NCBI GenBank assembly: GCA_936432065.2
Contig: OW386293.2
Location: 41,263,923-41,327,922, forward strand
Direction of reading: 5' to 3'
DNA length: 64,000 nt
From: Rutpela maculata
Lineage: Eukaryota > Arthropoda > Insecta > Coleoptera > Cerambycidae
This document shows positions 45,858 through 57,112 of the stretch, one piece after another (the stretch's first letter is position 1; every line of letters starts with the position of its first letter). Both the position numbers and the translations under genes were made by a program. Below the pieces are notes generated by a model. It had not been told where the DNA came from. It made no database searches and was given only the letters and a program-made list of their open reading frames with translations.

Positions 45858-46910
45858 GCTTTACCATACCTAGTATTTTACGTACCTATATGTTTCAAAG
45901 AAAAAAGTGTCTAACAAAAGTTATCGTGTTTACAAGAAACGGTCCATACACGCACCTTACATACTTTCGGGTTGTAAATGTCAGAAAGAAGTAGGTACCT
46001 AGGTATTTTAAGACAAATGATACAAACCAAAAAAAATTTAAAAAACACCTTAATCTTGTATTTATTCATTGGTTAAAAAAGTTCAGGCCATAGGTACCAA
46101 TTTTTATTTTAATAACCGAAACCTAGGTACCTATATAGCTCAAATTTTACATTGAATCAGTTTACATAATACAATACAATCAAAACATGATAATTTAATA
46201 AGTCGTATTTTACTGCCTCATTTTGAAAATGTATATATCACCACAGAACAATTGCTTGCGAATACAAAGGTACGTTTATGTATAAAATACATACACGTAC
46301 CTTCATTACCGGATTTTACCTCCCAATTTAAGGACGAGTTCTTATACACCACATAAATTCATATTATTTGTTGCTATTATACTTCTTTGTGGGTAACCAA
46401 TTCTACTACGAGTAGTATTTCTGGTTGCATCTTTACCGAGATATTTGAACTAGGTATTTATAATTTTACTATATTTGAACTATATGGGATACAATTACAA
46501 TTACTTAAGCTGAATTAAACGTGTCTCCAATGGTCTAAATCAAATTTATTTATTTGTGAACAATTTAGTTTTTAGGGGCCATCCATAAATGACGTCACGC
46601 TCTAGGGGGGGGGGGGGTCGTAATTACGTGACTAAGTGTGATAAGGGGGAAGGAGAGGGTCTGACTCAGTGTGACGTAACGAAAGGTAAACGAATCAAGA
46701 AAAGAAAAATGTTGTAAATTTTTTTTTTTTGATTTTTACTAACACCGCCTCCCATGAGGTGGTAAAAATCTTTTTTTGATTTCTTCTTGATGAATGTGTT
46801 TAATATACACTTTGCGAAATAAGCTATTTACTTTTATTTCGGACCTCAACAGAATCTTCTAGTTAAACTTTGGTTTAAACTGTACCTATAAAACTGGCCC
46901 TTACAGAGTT
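45858..46910. other. Spacer, no gene seen
   Basis: AT-rich with many ACCTA/TAGGT motifs. At 46575-46600, GGCCATCCATAAATGACGTC followed by a G13 run resembles an end sequence I recall from insect MITEs, but no matching second end was found. Confidence 0.45.
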
Positions 46911-47232
46911 GTACCAAACAGTATGCACTCCTCAACGCTCAACGGCATGAATATCTCATTGGACTTTGAATACGACTTGAAATATTTGATGCCAATGTCA
47001 GACAAGCTCAAAATGATGCTGATGTTCTCATCATTGAAACAGCAATCGAAGAATCCGACAGAAGAACAAATATTGTTGTGGGTGAAGACATAGACTTATT
47101 AGTAATATTGACTGCTCGTACCCCTGTTGATGAAATTATTTATTTTTTTAGACATGGGAAAGCAAAAATAGAAAGAAAACGTTTTCTTCACAAAGTTTGA
47201 AGCCATATCCAAAGTGTAATGATCGTATTTTA

Positions 47233-47930
47233 TTACTTCCACGTCCAGTGGAAGTATAGTAACGACAAAAATTTTTTTAAAAATTTGTATTGTCCAAATA
47301 GGCTTAAAATGTCATGAAACGTCGAGATTTTAAGTTTGAGCGAAAAAAAAAATTTCTGTCTGTCTGTCGGTCGGTCTGTCTGTCGGTCTGTCTGTCTGTC
47401 GGTCTGTCTGTCTGTAACTTTTTTTGTGCGCACGTTTGCGCTGGAACCGTTTAAGATATTGACTTGAAATTTGGTACACATATGTACTTTAATGAGATCT
47501 AGAACTAGATTATATTTTCATCTTGTTCCGTCGAAGGGTTGGGGGTAAATTGGGGTAAATTTGGGGTAAATGGGTAAATCAAGCAGGTAAGAGTCCATGA
47601 AATTGGTATTTAGTATATACAAGAGAAGTTAAGGTCTCAAAAAAATTTTTGGCATTAGCCACCCCCATTATCACCCCCACCTCCTTATTAAAGGGGATGA
47701 AAAAAAATTGTGATTTAGTGTATGTACAGGAACCAGAAACCTCAAAATATTTTTTTACTTCATCCACCCCCCACTACCACCCCCCTATCACCACCCCCAC
47801 CCCACTAACGATGTGGGGTATCGTTTTATGGGTTTTTGGGGTAGAGGATTTCAAATATTATATTATTAAAGTTCCATAAACAATTATTTTCACATACAAA
47901 GTTTTTTCGTTGTGAGTGACTTGGATAGAG
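47233..47930. mobile_element. Insertion inside the GCDTTS-family gene
   Basis: It separates two parts of one protein. It contains GTCTGTCTGTC microsatellite sequence, CGCTGGAACCGTTTAAGATA and GACTTGAAATTTGGTACACA (a segment common in dispersed insect repeats), and short GGGGTAAAT tandem copies. Exact ends and type are uncertain. Confidence 0.55.
47354..47415. repeat. TCTG/TCGG microsatellite
   Basis: Tandem TCTGTCTGTCGG units over about 60 bases. The Asp-Arg-Gln-Thr repeats in the opposite strand are a by-product. Confidence 0.92.
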
Positions 47931-48639
47931 AATCTGGATGTGGAAGTAGTGATTCCTTGGGCAGCAGTTTTTTTACATGCAATGGTAGGTTGCGACACTA
48001 CTTCAGCAATTTTTAAGAAAGATAAAATAAATGTCATTATTTGAAAAAATAAGGAATTAATAAATTATGCAGATATTTTTACCAAAACTGTTTGCCAGAG
48101 GTGATTTTCAACAATGGAATTCGTTTTCTCCTGGCTATGTATAAAGCCCCAGTAAAAGAAGTATGTATTGATATTCCACTTTCTAAAAATCCACGCAGCT
48201 CAAAAAACCTGTTCAATTGTCTATTCTTCCACCAACAAACTTACTGCTGAAGACTGGGGATGAATGTTAAGGGATAACATTTTGGAGCCAACTCAAACTC
48301 TGCTCCAGACATTCTACCGAATAATATATTTTTTGTAATTGTACCAAGAGCTGTAGCTTAAACTGCGGTTGCAGAAAAGTTGTTCATCAGTTTGTGGTAA
48401 CTGCCAAGGTCAATCTTGCTTTATTGTAACACCTAATATAAATGACGTCGATAATTGCGACTCCACTGAAGATGCAGATCCATCACATTTCCTGACTAAA
48501 TCTATGGAAATACAGGAAAGATCAGAGAAAGAACAAGAAAAAGAAGGTGATGAGGAAAGCATACAGATTGAAATAGAGTCTGAAGAAGAATATTAATTAT
48601 TGAGATTAATAACTCATGTTTTGAATAAAAAATTAATTA

Positions 48640-49015
48640 ATGAACAAATTAATAATCTTTTTTGCATACACAAAGTGTCGTATGCAATTATAGCATGGGG
48701 ACACTCCGCAGGAAAATATAAAATTTTCGGTCTGCAAAGGAAAGCTGTCCGAATTGTGGGAGATATAGGCTACCGTAATGAAACTAAAGCTTTGTTCACA
48801 AATCTGAAATTATTAACTCTATCCTATATCTACGCACTGCAATATTTATTTTATGTTTACAATCATCTAACGATTTCCATACGCACGCAGACAAAAATAT
48901 ATACAATACAAGAAACAGAAACAATTTGTACACCGATTACACCCGTTTAACACTCAAACTGGAATCTCCTATCATGGTATTAAATTCTACAATGATATCC
49001 TTAACTATGTAAAAT
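48640..49015 (+). pseudogene. LINE reverse transcriptase C-terminal fragment
   Basis: The translation gives VSYAIIAWGHSAGKYKIFGL, then LQRKAVRIVGDIGYR, LFTNLKLLTLSYIYALQYLF and a frame-shifted HTYNTRNRNN piece. This is the standard end of RT-bearing LINE proteins (xWG, KIxxLQxxxxR, YNTRxRN). It abuts oppositely oriented RT sequence at about 49016. Confidence 0.75.
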
Positions 49016-49830
49016 TGAGTTTATATGGGAATAATATGCCTATAATGCTGCTGCCTGATTCACGGAATTTGCCATGACATGTAATGCATACGTATATGAA
49101 CCTATTTTGCTAGCGAGATAGTGTACATGTTCTTTCCAGTTTAATTGTGAGTCAATTTTGATACCTAGGAACTTAGTGTGCTGAGTGGTTGTCATAAGTT
49201 AATGTAAAAGAATCTTCTGTCCTTAAGATAAATTTCATTAGGTACATTTTTTCAATATTGTTCTTTAGGTTATTCCACATGCTCCAATTATTCATTGTCT
49301 TCATTGTACTAACGATTTCTGATTTTAACTTTTCCTCAGATTTAGCCCTTATAATGAGCGAATTGTCATCTGCAAAGATATTTATTTTATAACTAACAAT
49401 ATTGGGTAAATCATTTGTAAATAATAAAAATGAAATTGGATCCAAAATGGAATCTTCCAGGTATTTCCCAATCAGATTTAATTTCTATTCCTGCATCCAT
49501 TACCATTACATACTGCCTTCAGTTAGTTAGATATGATTTGGGAGAAAGCTTTTGACAACAGATCCTTAAATAAAGAAACATTTTCCTTGTCTTCTCGCTT
49601 CCAAAATCTCATTTATTGCTATACAAGTATACACGTTGCTCTTATAGTTGTTCTTCCCTTAATGTAAGCACTCTGAATTTCTGTAATTTTATTTTTATCT
49701 ATAAAATCTAGCATCCTGTTTAATAAGAGATTTTCAAAGATTTTCGCTATTTCTGAGATGAGAGTTATTGGTCTATAGTTCACGATTTCTTCCTTACTAC
49801 CTTTTTATGTATCGCTCAGTGCCGGTTTTA
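49016..49830 (-). pseudogene. LINE reverse transcriptase palm and thumb fragment
   Basis: From 49830 downward: YRPITLISEIAKIFENLLLN, SAYIKGRTTIRA, then MDPISFLLFTNDLPN and INIFADDNSLI (YADD motif as FADD), and finally KFLGIKIDSQLNWKEHV ending near 49016. There are several stops and shifts. The piece stops just where the plus-strand fragment on its left would continue the same protein. Confidence 0.78.
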
Positions 49831-50068
49831 GCACTACCAGCGCCCTGGGGCGCCCCCTATCTGCTATCCAAACGCATGTGAAAAAAAGGAAAGAATAAAA
49901 CAAGGGGCACCCTAGGCGGTCGCCCAACCGTGCCCTACCCTAACGCCACTACTCTATCGTCTTAACAACACTATAATAATGAGAATGTTTATTAAATCAA
50001 AAATCAAACAAACTTCATCACTTTTTACAATTAATTATTTTTTATTTATTTGCTTTTAACATGATTAC

Positions 50069-50220
50069 AGAATATTATTTAGGTATTATGCAAATCACAA
50101 CTTACACACTTTTTATTTATTATGAAAATACCTACTTTCTGTATATTGTTGCCCTAGGTATTTTCATAATAAATAAAAAGTGTGTAAGTTGTGATTTGCA
50201 TAATACCTAAATAATATTCT
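50069..50220. repeat. Perfect 65-bp palindrome with 22-bp spacer
   Basis: Arms 50069-50133 and 50156-50220 are exact reverse complements over all 65 bases. Similar sequence (AAACTTCATCACT) also lies on each side, near 50007 and 50223. No element ends or coding are seen. Confidence 0.95.
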
Positions 50221-51551
50221 CTAAACTTCATCACTGTTTTCAATTAACACATTTTTATTTATCGATTAATAAATTCATTTATCAATAATTAACGTACAGA
50301 TGTGTGCTGATTCAATAAAATCATTTATCAGCTCAATTATTAGTGAATAAATTCATCATATCAATGTATTTTTCAATTATATTTATGGACACTTTTGGTT
50401 CAGTGTAAGTTCGATTGTATGAGAGCTCCTCTTACGGATAGTCGAATAAAACTAAGTTTTTTTCAAAGATTGTGTGGGAGGGTTATTTTTTTTTGGAAAT
50501 GCAATCTGTATGTTATAAGGACTGAACAGTGAAGTTTGTCTAATTTTGGAGACAAACGTTTTTTGTAAATTGAGTTTTAATTTTGAAAAACATGTTTTTG
50601 TCTCTCTTTTTTTTTTAATATCTCGGGTTCTTTTCATCAGATCACACAGTGGTTTCTGAGACTACTTTTTTTGACCAAAACTAAATTTTCGTTCTAATCG
50701 TGAAATCTGTTAATGTAAATGCACTTTATATTTGGTGGTAAGAAATTGAAAGTTATTAGATGTTATTTCTTTGTATGGGAGTTATACCAGGTGATACAAT
50801 GTAGAGTTTTTTGTTATTAAAACTTTGAAATTTGGTACAATGAATATACTTGGTAATTATAATTTTTTGACATAAATAATATTTCCAGTCACTTCGGGTC
50901 TTTTTATTATAGGCTGGTCAGAAGAATTTTCAACTCTGTAAATATAAAACCATTGGGCGCTCATAAAATGTAAACGTATAGTGGCCCAGAATGTTATAAG
51001 ACACGTAAAGAATCACAAAGTTTTGCCGCGAATCCCTTTAGGATAGAGCGGGGCAAGCCTTATTTTTCTACATCATATTAAGTAATACATATAATGTATT
51101 ACTTAATACATAAAACATCATTATTCTCATGTAAAGTATGTTCTGGCATGATTAAAATAAGAAATTAATGGAAACACACCTGTATCAATTATAATTTCAA
51201 ATAATTTTGATATAATTATGCAATTCCCTCCTAACGGTTACTATAGCAACGATAACCAGCCCTAGGTCGTCAAATATTTTATGAGAGAGTTGCGTACTTA
51301 TATCAAAACAAGCTAAAAACGTAAGTACTCTTCGCCAATTTACTGAGCTTTTTATATAATTGTTACACATTCTATAGGATACTCTTCGCAGTTTTTTTGT
51401 AAATAATGTTAGTTTTTGGACATCCTAAATTTTGTAATACCAACTTTGTTATGAAGAAAAAAATATATGAAATAAAATAGAAAAAAGAACATCCGACCTT
51501 ACTAGGATTCGAACATGGGATCTTTGTTTGCAAAGCTGAAGCAAGAGCAAG

Positions 51552-52740
51552 CAAGAACAAATTTATTTTAAATTAAGAATACATATTGTCCTCCCCGCGC
51601 ACTCATCCGGAGCCAGCCATACATCCATGGTGCGAATCGCCATGGTAATTGATTGACTGGACGGAGCGAGGCCGGATTGGATAAAAATAAAATGAATATA
51701 TAAACACAATCTCCTTTCGCAAGATAGGCGAATTAAAAAGTGCATAAGGTAAAACATGTAAAAAATAAACTTAAAATAATTGATATATACAATACAAAAG
51801 AGGCTGGTGTAAATAAAATATCAGATATATATGGCTGGTCTTCACGGGAAAATTACTAACCAAAAAACTCGTTCTAAGCAATGCAGCCAAAGCGAACGGT
51901 TATGCAAGACCGCGCAATTTATGGTTTCAAATATTTGGTTTTCTAAAGATTTTGATATTCAAAAATAAATTGTGATTGGGAAGAGATAATTTAGAGAGAC
52001 AAAACAAACAAAAACAACAAAGAAAAACAAAGAAACGAGTAGAAGAGAGTTAAAGATCAGAAATTATGTTTGAGAGTTTTTATAGATAAATAGAGAAAGG
52101 CGGTGTGGCTAGATATGTTGCCGAAAGATGGGCAACGCCTGGTATGGTAATTTGTGTTTTATGCGAAAAGGTGCATTATGCTCTCTGATTCGCGTAATGT
52201 TGTTTGTTAGCGGGCTATCACCAAGTTTGAATTGATAGAATTTTTCCCATGTAACTTTGATGTAGTCCGCTAGTGGCATTATGTCATGACAACGTGCGTA
52301 GAGGTCTCTTAAGGAGATGTATCGTGAAGAATTTGAAATGAGGCGCATAAATCTATGTTCCAGAACCCTAAGTTTATTCATTGTCGTGTTCGGTATGCTG
52401 CACCGTACCGGCGCCGCATATGTTAGGGCCGGTCTTACAATAACAGTGTAAATTAATTTTTTGTTTTGTCTGAGTCTGCTATTCCTGGCTAGAAGCGGAT
52501 ACAGACTCCTGGACATAGAATAGACTGCCCGTATAGTTTCGTTAACATGTCGGTCGAACGTCAGTCGCTTATCTAGTCGTACTCCTAAATACTTCACGCA
52601 CTCCCTTTCTGGAATTTTGTTTCCCCTTATCAAAGTTGGTGTTAGACTCTTATTCTCTGTAAATCTACGCGTGAAGACTATAGACTCCGACTTCTCCGCA
52701 TTTACGCGAATTTTCCACTTATCGTAATAAGCCACATAGC
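51552..52740 (-). mobile_element. 5'-truncated Jockey-like LINE
   Basis: It contains the ORF2 end (52735-52109), a pyrimidine-rich 3' UTR of about 550 bases, an AATAAA near 51570, and ends at a TTGCTTGCTCTTG tail. The truncation point falls at about 52740, inside a tRNA-like sequence. Confidence 0.78.
52109..52735 (-). pseudogene. Jockey-like ORF2 C-terminal part (open 208 codons)
   Basis: The frame begins within ORF2 just after the RT palm: YYDKWKIRVNAEKSESIVFT, then VKYLGVRLDKRLTFDRHVNE (thumb landmark LGVxLDxxLxF), SRSLYPLLARNSRLRQ, KLIYTVIVRPALTYAAPV and FMRLISNSSRYISLRDLYA. It ends GALPIFRQ-like and a stop at 52109-52111. The frame is intact over its whole length, unlike the other LINE fragments here, so this copy is relatively young. 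Upstream RT and endonuclease are absent. Confidence 0.88.
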
Positions 52741-52989
52741 TTTAGCCACTGGACTATCAGGGATCTGTATAAAAACTGAATGTAATATATATCTTTCGAG
52801 AATCATACTTCAACGCATTAGACATATTGGGTATTATGAAATATATATTAGTAAAATGTATAAACAAAAAAATATATATATTATAGAGATAACATTTCGC
52901 AAGATGTCTATTTAAGTGCAAGCGACAAAAATTAAGAAAATATATTTTTTTTAAATTAAATGATTAGTAACTTTCTTATTTACTGATTG

Positions 52990-53250
52990 ATTTTCTTCAA
53001 AAACAATAGGGTTCTTTCTCTAGCTAACACTAACTTACTCTCCAAATTTCAATACAATCGGACTTTTCTTTCTTAAGGTATCGTGCTTACAAGAAACGTG
53101 ACGGACGGACAGACAGACGGACATTTTGAAAGTTGTTCAGAATTCGTTCACTAACACAATGATATGAAAATTTTTTCTCTACGAGCGATATTTACTGATT
53201 TAGAAATGTGCCGATCAGATACAATATACTCTTCGTTTTTGCGAAGAGTA
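52990..53250. repeat. Dispersed repeat, inverted copy of 11925-12439
   Basis: CAATACAATCGGACTTTTCT and GTTCAGAATTC match the other copy in reverse. It includes a GACGGACGGACAGACAGACG microsatellite-like stretch. It lies inside the TIR element 50890-53575. Confidence 0.65.
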
Positions 53251-53575
53251 GGTATAATAATTTGAAATCATAATTGATACAGGCGTGTTTCTGTTAATTT
53301 CTTATTTTATCATGCCAGAACATACTTTACACGAGAATAATATGATGTTTTATGTATTAAGTAATACATTATATTTATTATTTAATATACTGTAGAAAAA
53401 TAAAGCATGCCCCACTCTATCATAAGGGGCTTGGCGGCAAAGCTTTGAGATTTTTTACGTGTCTCCAAAAGTTTAGATCAACTATAAATCAAAATAATTA
53501 GACGAAGTAATAATTAATGGTTTTATATTTACAAAGTTGAAAATTATTCTGACCAGTTTATAATCAATGAAAATA

Positions 53576-54150
53576 AATTATATTCTACTTTTTAGTCGAA
53601 TTTTTAAAAAATAAAACCATTGCTTAAAAAAAAATTTATTGGTAAAACGTAGTTTTCGAGTTATTAGTGAAAAATCGTTTTAAAACATGCATTTTTTAGA
53701 TGAAAAATCCACATTTTCAATCAAGATTGACTCAAAAAGTATTGACTCATCGAAAAAATTGCATAGAACATTTATTGCTTAGAATTCATTCCTCTAGCAA
53801 TTTCTGCAGTTACTTTGAACATAATAATTTCTACTCCCAGGGTAAAAGCACACTTGGTTCTTTGGTTCCTTGAGCCATTTCCTAATTACAGTCCTTTCAC
53901 GTCAATCGATTTTATCTGAGAGAATTCTGAGCGAAAAACCTTCAAACACTGGACTAAATTAACTTTTTCATGAATATCGGGAAAAAAACATAAAAAAAAT
54001 AGATTTTTCCTGTAAAAGTTATTATTGTTTGAACAATATAAATAATTATCAACCACTACTGTGAGAAACATTTTTGAACTTAAATTTTCAACAACTCAAT
54101 GTTTTATAAATACCACGAAAAAAAAATTTTAAAATATATTTTTTTGTAAA
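53576..54150. other. Spacer, no gene seen
   Basis: AT-rich. The open frame at 53886-54071 (-) is Phe/Asn-rich and not protein-like. A TATTGTT precedes the next element. Confidence 0.45.
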
Positions 54151-54157
54151 TATTGTT

Positions 54158-56541
54158 ACAGCCGTATGCATAGTCGTTCGCCAGCGACTCGCCGAAGTTT
54201 TGTCGTTCGCCAGATGAGAATTGGAATGCAGAGTCGGTCGCCGACAATATTACACATGCGCATTAAAACAAGTTTTGGTAAAGTAGTGGCGACGCGCTGG
54301 AGATGGCTAATAGCATCTCCCAGATATTTTCTGTGTACTTTCCAGGAAGAGAATCAAATTAAATCATATTAGGCATTTTTTATCGGAAAATTTTATTAAT
54401 GAAAATTGTTCGGAATTGTCCAAAAACCTCAAGTCCAAAATTTAATCGTATGTAATATCACTAGTGCTTAAAATTTTATCGAAAATTTTTTCGAAAGCGT
54501 GTTGCCTGGTAATATAAAGAGTGCAAATTGGCAGTTTATTATCTGATTAAATCCCGACCGCTTTAGCGGGAGGGATTTAATCTTTGATAATAAACTGCCA
54601 ATTTGCACGAGTTATATTAACTAGGGGCGACTTAGCTTGAGAAAAAATTTTTAGATAAAATTTAAAGCACGAGTGGTATTTGAGGAGAATATTTCACGAA
54701 TAAATAATTCATTAAGTACATCTTCAATATTATGTTTTCTCATTAACTGCCTTCAGACGTTTTCTTGTCACTTTTTGGAGTTTACTGACCTTTATTTTCA
54801 ATTTCATCATTAATTTGATATACAGAAATATTTCCAAACCGACTCATATTGTCAAAACAACAAATCTCAAACAAACGCAGTAGAAACAACGGAGATTCGC
54901 TATATTTTAAAATAATCTAGTGACGTTTCCATGGCAACTAGTAAATAAAACGAGTTGAAACCTTAGATATTATAAAATATAGACTGGCTTAACACCTTTC
55001 AGGCGTTTCTGAGGTGCAATACGACGAGGAACGATAGAGAGAGCACTACTTTAGTACCGATGTCTCGCCCAAATAAAATATACACCCATGGTTCCGAGAT
55101 TGACATAGAGAGCGCCATCTAGCGCTACAAGTTATATTCCATAATAAATAAATGTTCATCGACTCATATTTACGTATTTAAGCATTACTTTTAACTTACG
55201 AAGTTTATGAATTATGTTGAGGTTTGCTTTGTTAAGCAAAGAGAATTTTAAATACAACAAATTATAATGTTTGATGCACAGCTTTGATTCAACGAGTTAC
55301 TTTTTGGTAGATTACCATAATATGTAAGTACTATACATTTTTAGTTTGTTCCAGAGCGAATGTGTACTTGACATTTATAATAAATGATTTGCTTACCTTT
55401 GTAACTACGTTATTGAGCTATTGAAAGCTGTGCTTGACTTGTTCCTGTATTATGAGCTATATTAAGTACAATCTTTGTGTGTAATTGTTACCTGATTGAA
55501 CACTAGGAAAGCTGAAATAGTTACAGATAGGCAAAAGTTACAGCCTATATATTTCAGACAAGATTCGCTTTGGAATTGAGGTGTGTTTTGTTTGCTACTA
55601 CATAATACAATATTACAATTTACAAGGTAAGTACGTTAACAATTAATAATAAGCTAGAGAAGATATTTATAGATAAAACTTAAAAGCTCGAGTTGCCCTA
55701 TTTGCCAAAAATATTTCACGACAAAAACGTCAAAAAATGTTCGCATATTTGCCGCTGCAGCGACCTAAAAAATTAGAGCGATAAATTTTGCATGTTGGTC
55801 CTGTCAAAAGCCGATCTAGCTTGAATTACCACTAATAATGACGTTTGATTGGTGCAATGTTTTGAAAAAACGGACTCTCATTGGCTATAGCGTTAATGAG
55901 TGAAATAATCAAAGTAAAAAATTTGAAAAATGCCTGCTGATTTTTTCGGCTTATTTTGGTACCGCAGGTGGCTTTCAATTTGTGAATATGAATGTTTTTT
56001 TTTGTCAATAAAGAAGATATTAATTCGTTCTATATAAAATAAAAATGTTATGAGTATCTTCATTTTAAGTATGTCACACTGTATAAGGTGTGCAACTAGT
56101 AATGTCACTTTATATTTACTTTGAGACAGTATATACCTACCTTTCATAATAATTTATTGAAAAAAAATATAATTTTTTTTTTGTGGAAAACACAAATAAT
56201 GAAGTAAATCTCAATTCAATATGGTGTCTCCTGTATATGATAGTTCAAATAAATATATACTTACTAGATTTATTAAAAATAATTATAATTAAGTGCCTTA
56301 TTCGCATTTATTTAACAACTAATCGCTAACCAACACGTGCTCAGTTCCGCTATAGAACGTGTGATTGATGTAAACAAACGATTTGCGCATGATTACGCCA
56401 ACGGCGATGCGCCCCAACGGAGAGCGAAGGGAGAATGACTATGCAATGCAAATTATGCTCTGTTCTTTCGCCAGCGAATCCTCCAGAGCATCGCCGAGAT
56501 AAACTTCAGCGAGTGGCTGGCGAACGACTGCATACGGCTGT
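54158..56541. mobile_element. TIR element with subterminal GTTCGCCAG motifs
   Basis: The ends ACAGCCGTATGCA and TGCATACGGCTGT (one-base shift inward) are inverted. TATTGTT flanks both sides (54151-54157, 56542-56548), a probable 7-bp target duplication, or 8 bp if one end has drifted. Copies of GTTCGCCAGCGA and related motifs recur within about 100 bases of each end. 2.4 kb with no transposase frame. It contains the palindrome 54446-54692. Confidence 0.8.
54446..54692. repeat. Foldback repeat with strong central hairpin
   Basis: CACTAGTGCTTAAAATTTTA pairs with TAAAGCACGAGTG across 247 bases. The core GCAAATTGGCAGTTTATTAT / ATAATAAACTGCCAATTTGC is perfectly inverted, with a GATTAAATCCC stem continuing to the loop. 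Confidence 0.85.
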
Positions 56542-56548
56542 TATTGTT

Positions 56549-57112
56549 GTTAAACAATATAAATAATTACTTGGAATGATTCGGATTTTGAATAATATTA
56601 AAAAACACATTTAAAAAAATTATCAAAATCAGAGCTGTTGCTGAGAATTAAGAGGTTTTGACGATTTTTAGGCTTCATTGACTCAACTATTACCTAGGCT
56701 TATTAAATCAATATTGCTGAATAACGTGCCACTTGACATTATTAACAATTCAATTCATCATTAGTCTCCTTCCCCGGCTAAGGCATACTTGTTTTGTTGA
56801 GTAATATAGGCACACCTACCCAAGTGCACTATCTCAAGCGGATTAATTATTCACCATACCAACAAAGATTTTTGTTAAATTATTGACTAGTCTCAGGACC
56901 CTCTAGTAAGAGACCCAATTCCCAAAGTCAGAAATTTCTTTTTTATTTTTATACAACGAAAGTATAACATTTTGAGGACTCACTCATTGTGAACAAGCAC
57001 ACAGCTCTATGCAGTCAATTCATTACATATAACAATCACCTTCCATATATTTAAAAAGTAAGATAGTATGTGTAACAAGGAATTCAATAATTTAATGTAT
57101 ATTCTTCGTCAA
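56549..57112. other. Spacer downstream of the UPF0729 gene
   Basis: No coding signal. A minus-strand ATTAAA near 57097-57092 is a possible polyadenylation signal for the gene at 57113-57364. Confidence 0.5.

Larger units (their letters stand above)
46911..48596 (+). pseudogene. GCDTTS-family element protein (FEN/XPG-like), interrupted copy
   Basis: The reading begins near 46911 and reaches NDADVLIIETAIEESDRR (about 47015) and VVGEDIDLLVILTAR (about 47080), two acidic motifs typical of FEN/XPG-like nucleases. It continues to YPKCNDRILLL at 47230. Here a repeat of about 700 bases intervenes. The protein resumes with AAVFLHAMVGCDTTSAIFKK (47962) and, after stops and shifts, a KLTAEDWG piece. 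A Cys-rich tail (SVCGNCQGQSC) and an acidic C-terminus rich in Glu end at 48594-48596. No flanking long TIRs were recognised, unlike copies 0 to 2. Inactive. Confidence 0.7.
51491..52763 (-). tRNA. tRNA-like sequence split by the Jockey insertion
   Basis: The minus strand has GATAGTCCAGTGGCTAAAGC (A-box like) at 52763-52741, and after the Jockey copy CTTTGCAAACAAAG and ATGTTCGAATCCTAG (B-box like) at 51541-51491, followed by a T-rich run. Joined, the halves make a tRNA-sized unit. The isotype is not firm. Confidence 0.4.
50890..53575. mobile_element. TIR element containing a Jockey insertion
   Basis: About 50890-51215 pairs with 53260-53575. Landmarks: ATTCTGACCAGTTTATAATC-like ends, TTTATGTATTAAGTAATACA, GCATGATAAAATAAGAAATT-like and GCGGCAAAGCTTTG-like segments. 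No transposase is seen. The interior holds the Jockey copy and a split tRNA-like sequence. Confidence 0.78.

Noticed and set aside
47233..47481. Minus-strand frame with Asp-Arg-Gln-Thr repeats
   Set aside because: It is the translation of a TCTG/TCGG microsatellite within an inserted repeat.
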